In this document: positions 1-12,831 of the stretch, piece after piece
How the letters are laid out: every line of letters starts with the position of its first letter
Numbering within the stretch: position 1 is the first letter of the stretch
Origin: Nannocystis sp. RBIL2
GTDB taxonomy: Bacteria > Myxococcota_A > Polyangia > Nannocystales > Nannocystaceae
NCBI RefSeq assembly: GCF_026626745.1
Contig: NZ_JAPNJW010000001.1
Span: forward strand, 4,572,001-4,636,000
Reading direction: 5' to 3'
Length of the DNA stretch: 64,000 bases
The notes under the pieces: model-generated
Seen by the model: only the letters and a program-made list of their open reading frames with translations
Database searches by the model: none
Told to the model about the DNA's origin: nothing
Program-made: the position numbers and the translations under genes

Positions 1-889
1 CGTAGAAGCTCTCCTCGTAGGCGATCGGGGTCGAGTAGCCGATCGACGAGTGGCGACGCTGGCGATTATAGAACACTTCGATCCACTCCGATATGGTCGT
101 CCTCGCATTCTCGCGGGTGAGGAAGATCGTGCGGTGGACGAGCTCGGTCTTCAGCGTGCTGTTGAAGCTCTCGGCGACCGCGTTGTCCCAGCAGTTGCCC
201 TTGCGGCTCATGCTGCACGTCATGCCTGCCTGGCGTAGGGCCTCGCGGTAGTCGTCTGCGGCGTACTGGGAGCCGCGATCGGAGTGGAAGACCAGCCCCT
301 CGTCGGACGGCTCACGGTGTCCCAGAGCGGCCCTCAGCGCGCCGAGGACCAGCTCCGTGCGCATGTGGTCGGCCATCGACCAGCCGACCACGCGGCGCGA
401 GAACAGGTCGATGATCACCGCGAGGTAGAGCCAGCCCTCGAGGGTCCACACGTACGTGATGTCGGCGACCCAGGCCTTGTCGGGCTTGCTGGCGGTGAAG
501 TTGCGATCCAGGACGTTGTCGGCCACGGGGAGTCTGTGGTTCGAGTCGGTCGTCCTCGTGAATTTCGGCCTACGACGGCCCTGGATCCCCTCTTCGCGCA
601 TGATCCGGGCGACTCGCTTACGACTGACCTTGCGGCCACGTCCTCGTAGTTCGCTGCGGACTCGCGGGCTCCCGTAGGTCCGCCTGCTCGCGGCATGGAT
701 CTCCGCGACCTCCTGGGCGAGCGCCGCGTTCTCCTGCGCTCTCGCCGATGGTTCACGTGTCTTCCATGCATAGTAGCCGCTCCGCGAGACCTCGAGGCTC
801 TCACACATCATACTGACCGGGAAACTGGCCTCCTCCGCCGCGATGACCTGGAAGACGGTCACGTCTCCCTGGCGAAGAAGGCCGCCGCT
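1..889 (-). CDS. IS3-family transposase OrfB, rve/DDE integrase (partial)
   Basis: Reading the minus strand from the A-run gives an open frame to the window edge. It encodes HTH_21-like sequence (YGSPRVRSELRGRG) and then an rve integrase core. The three acidic residues are visible: D in KAWVADITYVWT, D in LVFHSDRGSQY and E in WDNAVAESFNSTLK. The frame has no early ATG and is entered by -1 slippage from orfA; an internal ATG pair lies at 806-811. The protein is cut after SIGYSTPIAYEESFY, so only a short C-terminus is missing. No internal stops were seen, so the transposase may be functional. Confidence 0.9.
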
Positions 890-1152
890 TTTTTTAAAAA
901 ATCGCGCTCCATCTCGACCCGCTTCAATTCCTTGCGCAACCGGACGAGCTCGGCCCGCTCATCCGTCGTCAGCGGTCCTCGCGGGGCCGGGCTCTGGTTG
1001 ATCTCTTCCTGCCTTGTCCAGTTCCTCAGCGCGCTCACCGTCAGGCCCATCTCTTGGGCCACCTGCGTGACCGATTTGCCTGAATTCTTCACGATCTTGA
1101 CCGCTTCCGCCTTCTGCTCCGGCGTGAATGCTCTTCGCTTCTTCTTGCTCAT
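859..1152 (-). CDS. IS3-family transposase OrfA (HTH protein)
   Basis: This encodes the DNA-binding subunit of the IS3 transposase, about 97 aa. The N-terminal half carries an HTH_Tnp_1 domain (RRAFTPEQKAEAVKIV, then SVTQVAQEMGLTVSALRNW), and the C-terminal half is a charged leucine-zipper-like helix (ELVRLRKELKRVEMERDFLKK). I chose the ATG at 1152 (MSKKKRR); an in-frame ATG at 1161 adds three residues. Near the 3' end the minus strand has six T and then seven A followed by GC, a classic IS3 -1 slippery run, so part of translation is expected to continue into orfB as an OrfAB fusion. Confidence 0.9.
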   Translation of the reverse strand: MSKKKRRAFTPEQKAEAVKIVKNSGKSVTQVAQEMGLTVSALRNWTRQEEINQSPAPRGPLTTDERAELVRLRKELKRVEMERDFLKKAAAFFARET

Positions 1153-1194
1153 GCCCTTCAACCCTCTCTACTCCGGACTCATCGAGGGTGTCCA

Positions 1195-1517
1195 CGAGAT
1201 CGGGGCAGCTTCAAGCCCCCGAGCTCGTCGTCAGCGCCTGACGGCCAGCCAGAGGTCCTCGCCGATCGCAGCGGACGCAGGAGCGGCCGCGAGGGACGAC
1301 AACGAGGGCGCGACGGCAACGGCATGAACCATGCCCCTCCATACTGCGCCTGCAGATCGCCGCGCGCGCACGTATGCAGGAGCGCCGTATCTGCGTGGCG
1401 CCTCAAAGGCGGCCAGATCTGAGCGAAGAGGCGGAGACAGCGACCGCGGCTCGGCGGGACCGCTCGCGTTCGCCGCGACCCTGTTGTCGTCCGCTTGTGG
1501 TCCGCCGAGCCTTTGCC
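1195..1517. other. intergenic region, no gene seen
   Basis: This 323-bp stretch between the IS end and the broken secreted-protein gene has open frames on both strands, but none has family-like composition. It probably holds the promoter of the gene starting at 1518. I saw no repeat or clear promoter. Confidence 0.4.
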
Positions 1518-2151
1518 ATGACGAGACATATGCTCACCGAATTCTTCGTCACCGCCTCGCTCCTTGCGGCGTCCGCTGCCATTCCCGTGCCCGCCACGCC
1601 GGACGAGTTTTCGGACCGCCTCCAGGCGCCGTGGACTTCTCGACCGACGCGGTGACCGCCGCCGTCGACCTCTCCGAGGGTGTGCACATCGATATCGACT
1701 ACGAGCTCGCGGGCGTCGGGCACGTGAGGCTCGCGGCGCATGGTGAGCTCGACGGGCAGGCGGCCGTCATCCTGCTCGTGGACGACACTACCATCCTCGA
1801 CTTCGGCGGCGAGTGGACCGAGCTGCCCGAACAGACCTGGAAAGCATTCAATACCGATTATCTGGCAACCCTCGACCCCGAGGAGGCAGTTTCTCTCTCA
1901 ACAGCCTCGTCCAGGTCTGGACCACGACGGAGGTCGAGCAGGCGCTGGTAGACGCCGCGGAGGCGGCGCCCCCGCGCTCGGTGATATGCGATGTCGCCGG
2001 CGGAATCAGCGCCGGAACGATCGGGGGAACGACCGGCGTCGGCTGCTGGTGGTTCTCCAAGAAGCTCGGTACGTGCAAGACCGTCGCAACCACCGTGGGC
2101 GGTTTCGTCTTCAACTACATCAAGGACAAATGCGAAGGTGCGCAGAATTAG
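1518..2151 (+). pseudogene. frameshifted secreted protein with Cys/Gly-rich bacteriocin-like tail
   Basis: Three consecutive frames read as one protein. From 1518 there is a signal peptide (MTRHMLTEFFVTASLLAASA, then IPVPATPDEF). Around 1600-1635 coding potential moves to another frame (VDFSTDAVTAAVDLSEGVHI through LATLDPEEA), and near 1890 to a third (GGSFSLNSLVQVW onward), ending in TAG at 2149-2151. The last 60 residues are rich in Gly and Cys (CDVAGGISAGTIGGTTGVGC, WWFSKKLGTCKTVATTVGG, KCEGAQN), like the hydrophobic Cys-paired domain of halocin C8-like bacteriocins. Two frameshifts mean either a decayed gene or two sequencing indels. The bacteriocin reading is a hypothesis from composition only. 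Confidence 0.55.
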
Positions 2152-2318
2152 TGCCACTCAAGGCACCGCTACCACCGCAGCGACTTGGCTTCCTGCCGAC
2201 CGATGCGTTCTGGGAGCTGGCCATCTGCACGCCGCTCTTTTCGCTGAGCCTCGTGGGCTATTTTTTCCTACTCGCGGCGCTCGCCTGGCTCCTCGGCATC
2301 AGCGGATTCACGTGGTAG
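2151..2318 (+). CDS. small membrane protein, possible immunity partner
   Basis: A 55-aa frame starts at the GTG that shares one base with the TAG of the preceding gene (TAGTG), a typical coupled start. The product has a short soluble start (VPLKAPLPPQRLGFLPTDAF) and two adjacent hydrophobic stretches (ELAICTPLFSLSLVGYFFLL, then AALAWLLGISGF), consistent with a helical hairpin. I recognise no family. A tiny membrane protein coupled to a secreted Cys/Gly-rich peptide is how some bacteriocin immunity genes are arranged, but nothing in the sequence proves that role. Confidence 0.45.
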   Translation: MPLKAPLPPQRLGFLPTDAFWELAICTPLFSLSLVGYFFLLAALAWLLGISGFTW

Positions 2319-2643
2319 CAGCATGTGCTGCTGGCCTGCACCCTCAGCGAGGTCTGGAGCGGCATCTTCGAACTCGGGTGTCGGCGAGTGCTACGGCGAC
2401 TGAACAGGGCGCGCCTTCCAGCCTGATTTGAACGCCCCTCCGTGCGGGCCCAAGCTCGTCACGAATCTCGAAGTGGGCCGGCCACTGCGGCTCGTGGACC
2501 GGCTCGATACCGATGCGCGAGCCCGGGCGACCAGCGACAGCGACGAACCGAGCCCAGGCGCGAAGCATGTCCATCGCGCCATGCTCCCGAAGACATGTCC
2601 CAGGGAACATGCCCCCGCGGGCATGTCCCTTCGACCACGCCCC
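2319..2643. other. intergenic region between convergent genes
   Basis: A 325-bp gap between convergent genes. I see no convincing coding frame. Its right part carries a dispersed palindrome (2607-2626), immediately downstream of the kinase gene that ends at 2644. Confidence 0.4.
2607..2626. terminator. palindromic hairpin downstream of kinase gene
   Basis: Perfect 8-bp stem ACATGCCC/GGGCATGT with a CCGC loop. It lies 18 bp past the stop of the minus-strand kinase gene. There is no U-tract. It belongs to the dispersed ACATG-CC palindrome family seen across the window, so a terminator role is inferred from position. Confidence 0.4.
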
Positions 2644-4236
<1,593 letters not shown>

Positions 4237-4392
4237 CTTCAGCTCCCGGCGCCCTTCAGCCTACACGAGGAAACCAAGTCGGCGAGCCCGCCGCAAAAAA
4301 TCCGCCCGCGGCCGCCGACCTCGGCCGAGCCGTCCTGAACCGTACGCCGGAGGCGATGGAGCCAGCGATTGCGGACAGTCTCGCCGCCTGGC

Positions 4393-5865
4393 TCACATCT
4401 CCTCCATCGCCGTGTCGAACCGAAAGCCGCCGCCCCCGTCGGAGACGATCGTCCAGCGGATCACCGGCGCCGTCGTCTCCTCCGTCATCGGGTCGTAGTC
4501 CAGCTCGCCGGAGGCGCCGCTGACGTTGATGCTGCGCTTGGCCTTGAATGCGGTCTTGATGCCGTTCCAGGTCGTCGACACGATGTCGTAGGTCTCGCCG
4601 GCGCTGATCTTCGTCAGCCCCTCGGCCATCGCCGGGCCCTCGATCTTCTGGTCGTTCTGGAAGTACGACCAGGCTGCGCCGTAGATGGCCAGCCACGTCG
4701 CGTCGTAGGTGTGCGACGAGTACGACGCGTCCGTCGCCAGCTCGGGGAAGGTCGCGTTGTAGGTGGTGTTGAAGAACTTGAAGACCTGGCGCGCCGTCGG
4801 CTCGCCGGGGAACACGCCGCGGACGTTGGGGTACAGCGCGGCCGCCTTGAGCTGCGTCTGCTTGATGACATCGCCGTTGTAGGCGGTGTCGCCGAAGAAC
4901 AGCTTGACCTCGGGGTCGGCGTAGAACGGGTTGGCGGCCGCCGCATTGAGGAAGCTGGTCACCTGGGCGACGTCGGAGGCGATGAAGACGATGGCGAAGT
5001 TGTCGGGCGTCCCGGCGCCGTTGGCGATCTCGACCACCTTCGTCGGGATCTGGCTCGGATCCTGGTACTCGTCGAGCTCGATCTTGTCCTCGAAGTTCTT
5101 CTGCAGCTCGATCGCCAGGCCCTTGCCGTAGGTGTTGCCCTCGTAGACGACGACGGCGTTGGTGATGACCTCGTCCTCCATGTACTGGGCCAGCTTGGCG
5201 CCCAGCACCGAGTCCGGCGGGGCGGTGCGCCAGAACAGCCCCGGCTTGTCGGTGTCGATGCTGGTGAGGCTGGGGCTGGTCGCCGACGGCGAGACGATCA
5301 GGGTCCGCTGGGCGTGCTCCGACTTGGCCAGCTCCTTGTAGACGGCCTCGGCCAGGCCGGAGGTGCCGGGGCCGACGATCGCCGGGGTGCCGAGCTGGTC
5401 GACCAGGTACTTGGCGGCCTCGACCGCGGCCTCCTCGGACGAGAGGTCGTCGATCTTCGCGTTCTGCTGGTAGTCGCAGTGGACGATGGCGAAGCTGCGA
5501 TCGCCGAGGCCGCTCATGTTGGCCTCCATCACCGCCAGCGTCGCCGCGTTGACGAGGACCCGGTCGCCCGTGCTCTCGGTGTGGTCGAACAGCGAGCCGA
5601 ACACGATCGCGTCGCGGTACTTCTCCGGCGCCTCGAGCAGGTCGACCGGGAACACCTCCTCGCAGCGCTCGAACCCCTCCGACTTCTCGCACAGCTCCTG
5701 CTCCCCGCACGCGTACCCGAGGCCGAAGGCGCTGCGGCAGTCGGCGCTGCTCGAGCAGGGCGCGTAGTCGACGCTCGAGACCGCCGAACAGCCGAGAAGC
5801 GCCGCGAACGCGGCCGACGACGCCGGCCCGACGCGCCGAGAGAGGAGGTGCTGCATCGGCGGCAT
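4393..5865 (-). CDS. ABC-type branched-chain amino-acid binding lipoprotein (Peripla_BP_6)
   Basis: A 490-aa periplasmic-binding-protein-like lipoprotein. It has a signal peptide with a lipobox near residue 25 (AALLGCS), and then a Cys-rich linker (CSSSADCRSAFGLGYACG) that looks like a small disulfide module. The type I periplasmic binding fold follows from about residue 85 (AIVFGSLFDHTESTGDRVLV, AIVGPGTSGLAEAV, LIVSPSATSPSLT, VVVYEGNTYGKGLA, LFFGDTAYNGDVIKQ). No permease or ATPase gene is adjacent, so it may act as a ligand sensor rather than a transporter component. It is on the same strand as the kinase at 2644-4236, with a gap of about 156 bp. Ligand unknown. Confidence 0.88.
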   Translation of the reverse strand: MPPMQHLLSRRVGPASSAAFAALLGCSAVSSVDYAPCSSSADCRSAFGLGYACGEQELCEKSEGFERCEEVFPVDLLEAPEKYRDAIVFGSLFDHTESTGDRVLVNAATLAVMEANMSGLGDRSFAIVHCDYQQNAKIDDLSSEEAAVEAAKYLVDQLGTPAIVGPGTSGLAEAVYKELAKSEHAQRTLIVSPSATSPSLTSIDTDKPGLFWRTAPPDSVLGAKLAQYMEDEVITNAVVVYEGNTYGKGLAIELQKNFEDKIELDEYQDPSQIPTKVVEIANGAGTPDNFAIVFIASDVAQVTSFLNAAAANPFYADPEVKLFFGDTAYNGDVIKQTQLKAAALYPNVRGVFPGEPTARQVFKFFNTTYNATFPELATDASYSSHTYDATWLAIYGAAWSYFQNDQKIEGPAMAEGLTKISAGETYDIVSTTWNGIKTAFKAKRSINVSGASGELDYDPMTEETTAPVIRWTIVSDGGGGFRFDTAMEEM

Positions 5866-6063
5866 GATATGCCAGAAAACCGGCGACTTCCTACCTCCGC
5901 CTGCCCCCTCCCACCGTGACCCGGCACGCGCCGGGACCGTTCAGTTTCACGGGCAACGTCCGTATTTACACCGTCGCGGACGGCTGCTCCCGCGGCCTTT
6001 GCAGGCCGGCGGCGCGAGCGCGCGCACGCCGTCGAGGCCGCCTCGGCGAGCGGGGCGCGGGCC

Positions 6064-7050
6064 TCATTCTGGTTTTTCGGACATGTTTTCAGGGACATGG
6101 CTCGAAGGCCATGGCTCGGTCGGCGCGGTGGCCTCGGCCACCAGCGCCGCGGCCTTGAGCGCCCCCTCGAGCGCGCGCGACCCCTGCAAACGATCGCCGG
6201 CGGCGAGGTGACCGGCCGCCGCCGACCTGAACCAAGGACCAGCCGCCTCCGCAGCCCGCCACGCCCGCGCCCGAGCCCGCGCCGCGAACACCTGCGCCTG
6301 CTCGACCCCCGCGGGCCCCGTCGCGGCCCCCTCGTCGGAATGCGGCCCGGAGCCCACGACCGCCTCGCTGCCAGGCAGTCGTGCACGGCTTGCTGCTCCC
6401 TCGGCGGCGTGCTGCGGCGAATCACTCGCACCCTCGCGGCGCTCCGTCGCCTGGCCGTCCTGGCCGCGAGCCTTGGCCTCCTGCAGCGAATCACTCGCGC
6501 CGCGCCCGCCCTCGCCGCGAGCGTTGGCCGTCGGCGACGAATCAGTGGCGCCGACGAGGTGGTTGCTCACTCCAGAGTTTCGCGGCGCATCGATCTCGGC
6601 GCGCTCGCGGCTGAGCGCCGCGCGGCGCCAGTGATGGGCCGCCTCGAGGGCGCTGCGGCCCTCCGCCAGCCGCGACGCGCCGACCTCCTCCTCGGTGAGG
6701 CTGGTCGGTCGTCCGGGGTGACGCGCCCGCACGGCCTCGATCTCGCGCTCGCGGTCGCCGGCGATCTGGTCATAAAGCGCGGCTGCGGTCTCGGCGGCCG
6801 CGGCGGCCCGGGCGTGGGCGTCGGCGTGGACCGCTTGCGCGGCGGCCTGCGCTTGCTGCTGCAGCGCGGGCGTGATCTCGCCGGTGGCCGCGAGCCCGAG
6901 GCGGCGCTGCAGCGCCTGCACCGCGGCGCGCGTGGTCGTGACGTCGTCGACCTCGGCGAGCACGGCCAGCGCATCGAGCACGCAGCGGACCGCGCGTCCG
7001 GCGGCTTCTGGAGCGAGCTGCGATGCGGTGGGCTGTTGCGCCTCGCTCAA
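6064..7050 (-). CDS. hypothetical Ala-rich protein with PG-binding-like segment
   Basis: About 328 aa. I chose the TTG at 7050 because GAGGA lies just upstream and because longer forms run into the divergent kinase gene starting at 7088. Residues about 10-50 (AVQALQRRLGLAATGEITPA) resemble the helical repeat of PG_binding_1 domains. The rest is Ala/Arg/Glu-rich helix followed by a low-complexity region with repeated GASDS and GATDS motifs. The last residues (SSHVPENMSEKPE) are encoded by a dispersed ACATG palindrome, so the C-terminus seems to have been extended by that element. Family unknown; a non-coding reading is possible because long false frames are common at this GC content. Confidence 0.45.
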   Translation of the reverse strand: MSEAQQPTASQLAPEAAGRAVRCVLDALAVLAEVDDVTTTRAAVQALQRRLGLAATGEITPALQQQAQAAAQAVHADAHARAAAAAETAAALYDQIAGDREREIEAVRARHPGRPTSLTEEEVGASRLAEGRSALEAAHHWRRAALSRERAEIDAPRNSGVSNHLVGATDSSPTANARGEGGRGASDSLQEAKARGQDGQATERREGASDSPQHAAEGAASRARLPGSEAVVGSGPHSDEGAATGPAGVEQAQVFAARARARAWRAAEAAGPWFRSAAAGHLAAGDRLQGSRALEGALKAAALVAEATAPTEPWPSSHVPENMSEKPE

Positions 7051-7087
7051 GTGTCCTCGGCGGGCGTGATGGTACACTGCCGGCCCG

Positions 7088-10336
<3,249 letters not shown>

Positions 10337-10483
10337 GCGGCCCGACGAGGCTCGCCGGAGCCCTGCTCCGCAGCATCTGCTTGAAGAGACAGCCCCGGCG
10401 CTGGCGAGCCTCGCCGCGAGCTGTCCCCCATGAACATGTCTCAAAGCCCATCCATGGCCTGAGCGCCCGGCGTGCTCACAGGA

Positions 10484-10501
10484 CCTGTCTCGAGAGACAG
10501 G
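10484..10501. repeat. perfect 18-bp palindrome of the dispersed GGACAG family
   Basis: CCTGTCTCGAGAGACAGG is its own reverse complement. It is one of many related palindromes scattered through the window. Confidence 0.7.
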
Positions 10502-10706
10502 ACGCCGCGTGTCGAGCGCCCGGACAACAGGCGCGATGATTCACCGGCCTCTGCAACATGGCCGAAGAGACATACTAATCCTCGACCGGCGCCGAAGACA
10601 TGCCGCTTCGGAGCATCGACATTATTTTAAAATCGCGAGAAAACTGCGCAAGACGCGTCCGCAGCAGCGTCTCGGCAGCCTGTCTGCCTAATCAGGAGAT
10701 AATCTG

Positions 10707-10744
10707 TCTCGATGGACCCAGATAACAGTTACCGTCCATCGAGA
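10707..10744. repeat. inverted repeat, 11-bp arms
   Basis: TCTCGATGGAC (10707-10717) pairs perfectly with GTCCATCGAGA (10734-10744) around a 16-nt loop. It lies in the AT-richer part of the intergenic region. It may form a hairpin in RNA or be a protein-binding site; no U-tract follows. Confidence 0.55.
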
Positions 10745-10799
10745 CCGCGATACGAATAGACAGACATGTCCCTGGGGACATCTTGACGGGAATCGCGGG

Positions 10800-10831
10800 G
10801 GCCGGGCCCGATCGCGCGATCGGGCCCGGCC
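10800..10831. terminator. 32-bp perfect palindrome between convergent genes
   Basis: Both halves are perfect reverse complements (left half GGCCGGGCCCGATCGC). It lies between the ends of the kinase-TPR gene (10336, plus) and the ADYC gene (10909, minus), so a bidirectional transcription stop is plausible. It lacks a U-tract. Confidence 0.45.
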
Positions 10832-10908
10832 TCGCGCCCGGGGGCCCCTGGCGAGGCGCGAGCGCAGGGGCCCTCGGGGCAGTGGAAGTCATCGCGGCGG
10901 GCGCGGGC

Positions 10909-11925
10909 TCAGGGCGCCTTGGTCCAGTAGTAGGTGTCGGCGAAGTCGCCGAGCTCGGCGTCCTTGCAGTCCGGCAGCTTCGCACCGTTGCACTCGACGC
11001 CGGTGAGCTGGAATTCGGCGCGGCGTGGGCGGGTGACGCAGGCGGCGCCCTTGGGCCCGAACAGCGCCTCGGTCTTCAGCAGCGGATCGGCGAAGGTGTG
11101 GTAGCCCCACTTGTCCTCGAGCTCGATCGCCGTGCCGGGCCGGGTCCACGAGTCGCCGTCGCCGCAGTAGTCGGCGCGGATCGTCCGGATCGCCCCCATG
11201 AACTCGTAATAGCCGATGTCCCACGGGCGGAAGCCCCACAGCGCGGCCTTGCCGATGCCGCCGTCGAGACAGGCGATGTTGATCAGGTCCTTCTCGTTGT
11301 CGACGTAGCCGTCCTTCATGTCGACGCGCAGGTCCTCGTAGACCACCGCCTCGAGGCCCTCGCCGTTGATGTCGCCGCAGGCGCCCAGCATCCCGGTCTC
11401 TTTGATCGGCTGGGTCTTCTTGGTGTAGAAGTGCATCCCGTAGGTCGCGTCCTTGGGGTACGCGAACACGTACTTGTGATTGCCGTCGACCGCGTCGTAG
11501 CGGTACTTGTCGACGTACATCTTGCGCTTGGCGATGCCGCCGCCGTAGGTGGCGAGGTCCCAGCGCGAGCCGAGGAAGGCCTTGTCCTTGTAGTACACGT
11601 CCTTGATCCGGCCGACGATCTGGCCCTTCTCCGACCACACCTCGTCGAGCTTGAGCCATGTGATCTGGTCCTTGTTGACGATCTTGAGGTAGACGGCGAC
11701 GAGCTGGACGTCCTCGTGGAGCTTGCCGAAGCGGTCGAGCTCGTGCAGCGGGTGATCGCCGATCGCGCTGGTGTTGAGCAGCACGCCTCCGGTGCCGCCG
11801 AAACCGCCCGGCCGCAGCTCGACCTCGTCCAGGGCGCCGAACTCGCTGTCAATGGCCTCGTCACAGGCAGAAGCGGCCGAAAGGGACAGGGCGAGGGCGA
11901 GGAGGAAGCGAGTGCGGGACATCAT
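10909..11925 (-). CDS. ADYC-domain lipoprotein
   Basis: A 338-aa exported lipoprotein. I chose the start MMSRTRFLLAL at 11925, which gives a compact signal peptide and a lipobox (SAASAC); the open frame continues upstream but without signal-like sequence. The C-terminal half carries the hallmark of the ADYC domain (IRADYCGDGDSWTRPGT), a Cys-containing domain known mainly from myxobacterial secreted proteins of unknown function. It also has conserved Trp/Tyr patches (LWGFRPWDIGYYEFMGAI) and several Cys that could form disulfides. It is divergent from the sigma-factor gene at 12123, with about 200 bp between them. Confidence 0.85.
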   Translation of the reverse strand: MMSRTRFLLALALSLSAASACDEAIDSEFGALDEVELRPGGFGGTGGVLLNTSAIGDHPLHELDRFGKLHEDVQLVAVYLKIVNKDQITWLKLDEVWSEKGQIVGRIKDVYYKDKAFLGSRWDLATYGGGIAKRKMYVDKYRYDAVDGNHKYVFAYPKDATYGMHFYTKKTQPIKETGMLGACGDINGEGLEAVVYEDLRVDMKDGYVDNEKDLINIACLDGGIGKAALWGFRPWDIGYYEFMGAIRTIRADYCGDGDSWTRPGTAIELEDKWGYHTFADPLLKTEALFGPKGAACVTRPRRAEFQLTGVECNGAKLPDCKDAELGDFADTYYWTKAP

Positions 11926-12122
11926 GGGCTCCGGTTCGGGGCGTCGCTTTCGCGATTTCCTTACAAGTGATCCGGGCCCCGCGAACAATTGCGGCCGCCG
12001 ACAATTTTTTCGATTTGCTGGCAACCGCCCGATTTCGTGCGCCAGCGCGTACCGACGCGCCGAAACTGGCGATCCGCCCGGGCCTGACGAGCCACTCACG
12101 GTGGGGTATGATGTTGACGCCG

Positions 12123-12737
12123 ATGCCTGACGATCAGCAGCTCCTCGAGTCCTGGCGCCGAGGTGATGAGGACGCCGGCGAGCAGCTCTTCGAGCACTAC
12201 TACGAGGGGCTCGCTCGCTTCTTCCGCTCGAAGGCCGGAGACGGCGCTGCGGACCTCATCCAGCGCACGTTCCTGATCTTGCTGGAAACAAAGTCGCGGA
12301 TGCGCGAGGGCACCAGCTTCCACTGCTATTTGTACGGTATCGCGCGCAACGTGCTCTACGAGCACTACCGCGGCAAGCGGCGCGACGGCGAGCGCTTCCA
12401 GCCCGACGAGAACTCGGTCGAGGACCTCGGCCCGACGCCGACGACCCTGATGGCGCAAGCGCAGGAGACCCGGCTGCTGCTGCAGGCGCTCCGCCACATC
12501 CCGCTCGAATCACAGCTCATCTTGGAGCTGTATTACTGGGAGCAGATGACGGCCAAGGAGATCGCCGACGTGCTCGAGGTCCCCGAGGGCACGGCCCGCA
12601 CGCGGATCCGCCGGGCCAAGCAGTTGCTCGAGGCCCAGCTCGAGGCGCTCGCCGACACCCCTCAGCTCTTGCAGAGCACGGTGACCGACCTCGACAGCTG
12701 GGCCCAGCATTTGCGCACGGCTCTGAAGCCGCGGTAG
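12123..12737 (+). CDS. ECF-type RNA polymerase sigma factor
   Basis: About 204 aa. Region 2 is seen as EDAGEQLFEHYYEGLARFFR then DLIQRTFLILLETKSR and YLYGIARNVLYEHYR. Region 4 is LELYYWEQMTAKEIADVLEV then PEGTARTRIRRAKQLL, the helix-turn-helix that reads the -35 element. I chose the ATG at 12123 (MPDDQQLLESW) over longer upstream forms because homologues begin just before region 2. The gene lies 94 bp upstream of a kinase-TPR gene in the same direction. No anti-sigma gene is adjacent, so control by the neighbouring kinase is an attractive but unproven idea. Confidence 0.9.
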   Translation: MPDDQQLLESWRRGDEDAGEQLFEHYYEGLARFFRSKAGDGAADLIQRTFLILLETKSRMREGTSFHCYLYGIARNVLYEHYRGKRRDGERFQPDENSVEDLGPTPTTLMAQAQETRLLLQALRHIPLESQLILELYYWEQMTAKEIADVLEVPEGTARTRIRRAKQLLEAQLEALADTPQLLQSTVTDLDSWAQHLRTALKPR

Positions 12738-12831
12738 GGGTTATCATCGGGGTCGCGCCCGTCGGGTCGCGCCGATCGCGCTCGCAGTTCGGCGCAATTG
12801 CCGGAGGCCCGGGCGTCACTGAAACGGGGAG

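Larger units (their letters stand above)
1..1194 (-). mobile_element. IS3-family insertion sequence, cut by the window start
   Basis: Two overlapping transposase frames on the minus strand make up a typical IS3-group element: a small HTH protein (orfA) and a DDE integrase (orfB). The upstream end is probably near 1194, where the minus strand starts TGGACACCCTC, in keeping with the TG...CA termini of the family. The other end lies outside the window, so the terminal repeat and target duplication cannot be checked. The element sits beside a gene with two frameshifts, so this edge looks like a decaying or rearranged spot. Confidence 0.85.
10337..10908. other. 572-bp intergenic region rich in palindromes
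   Basis: Lies between convergent genes. It is locally AT-richer than its neighbours (around 10600-10700). It contains four symmetrical elements: 10484-10501, 10707-10744, 10766-10781 and 10800-10831, and a further GGGCCCCTG/CAGGGGCCC inverted pair just after. A 60-codon frame at 10509-10691 has no family-like features. Confidence 0.5.

Noticed and set aside
10509..10691. 60-codon plus-strand frame in an AT-richer gap
   Set aside because: No start-site signal, no family-like composition.
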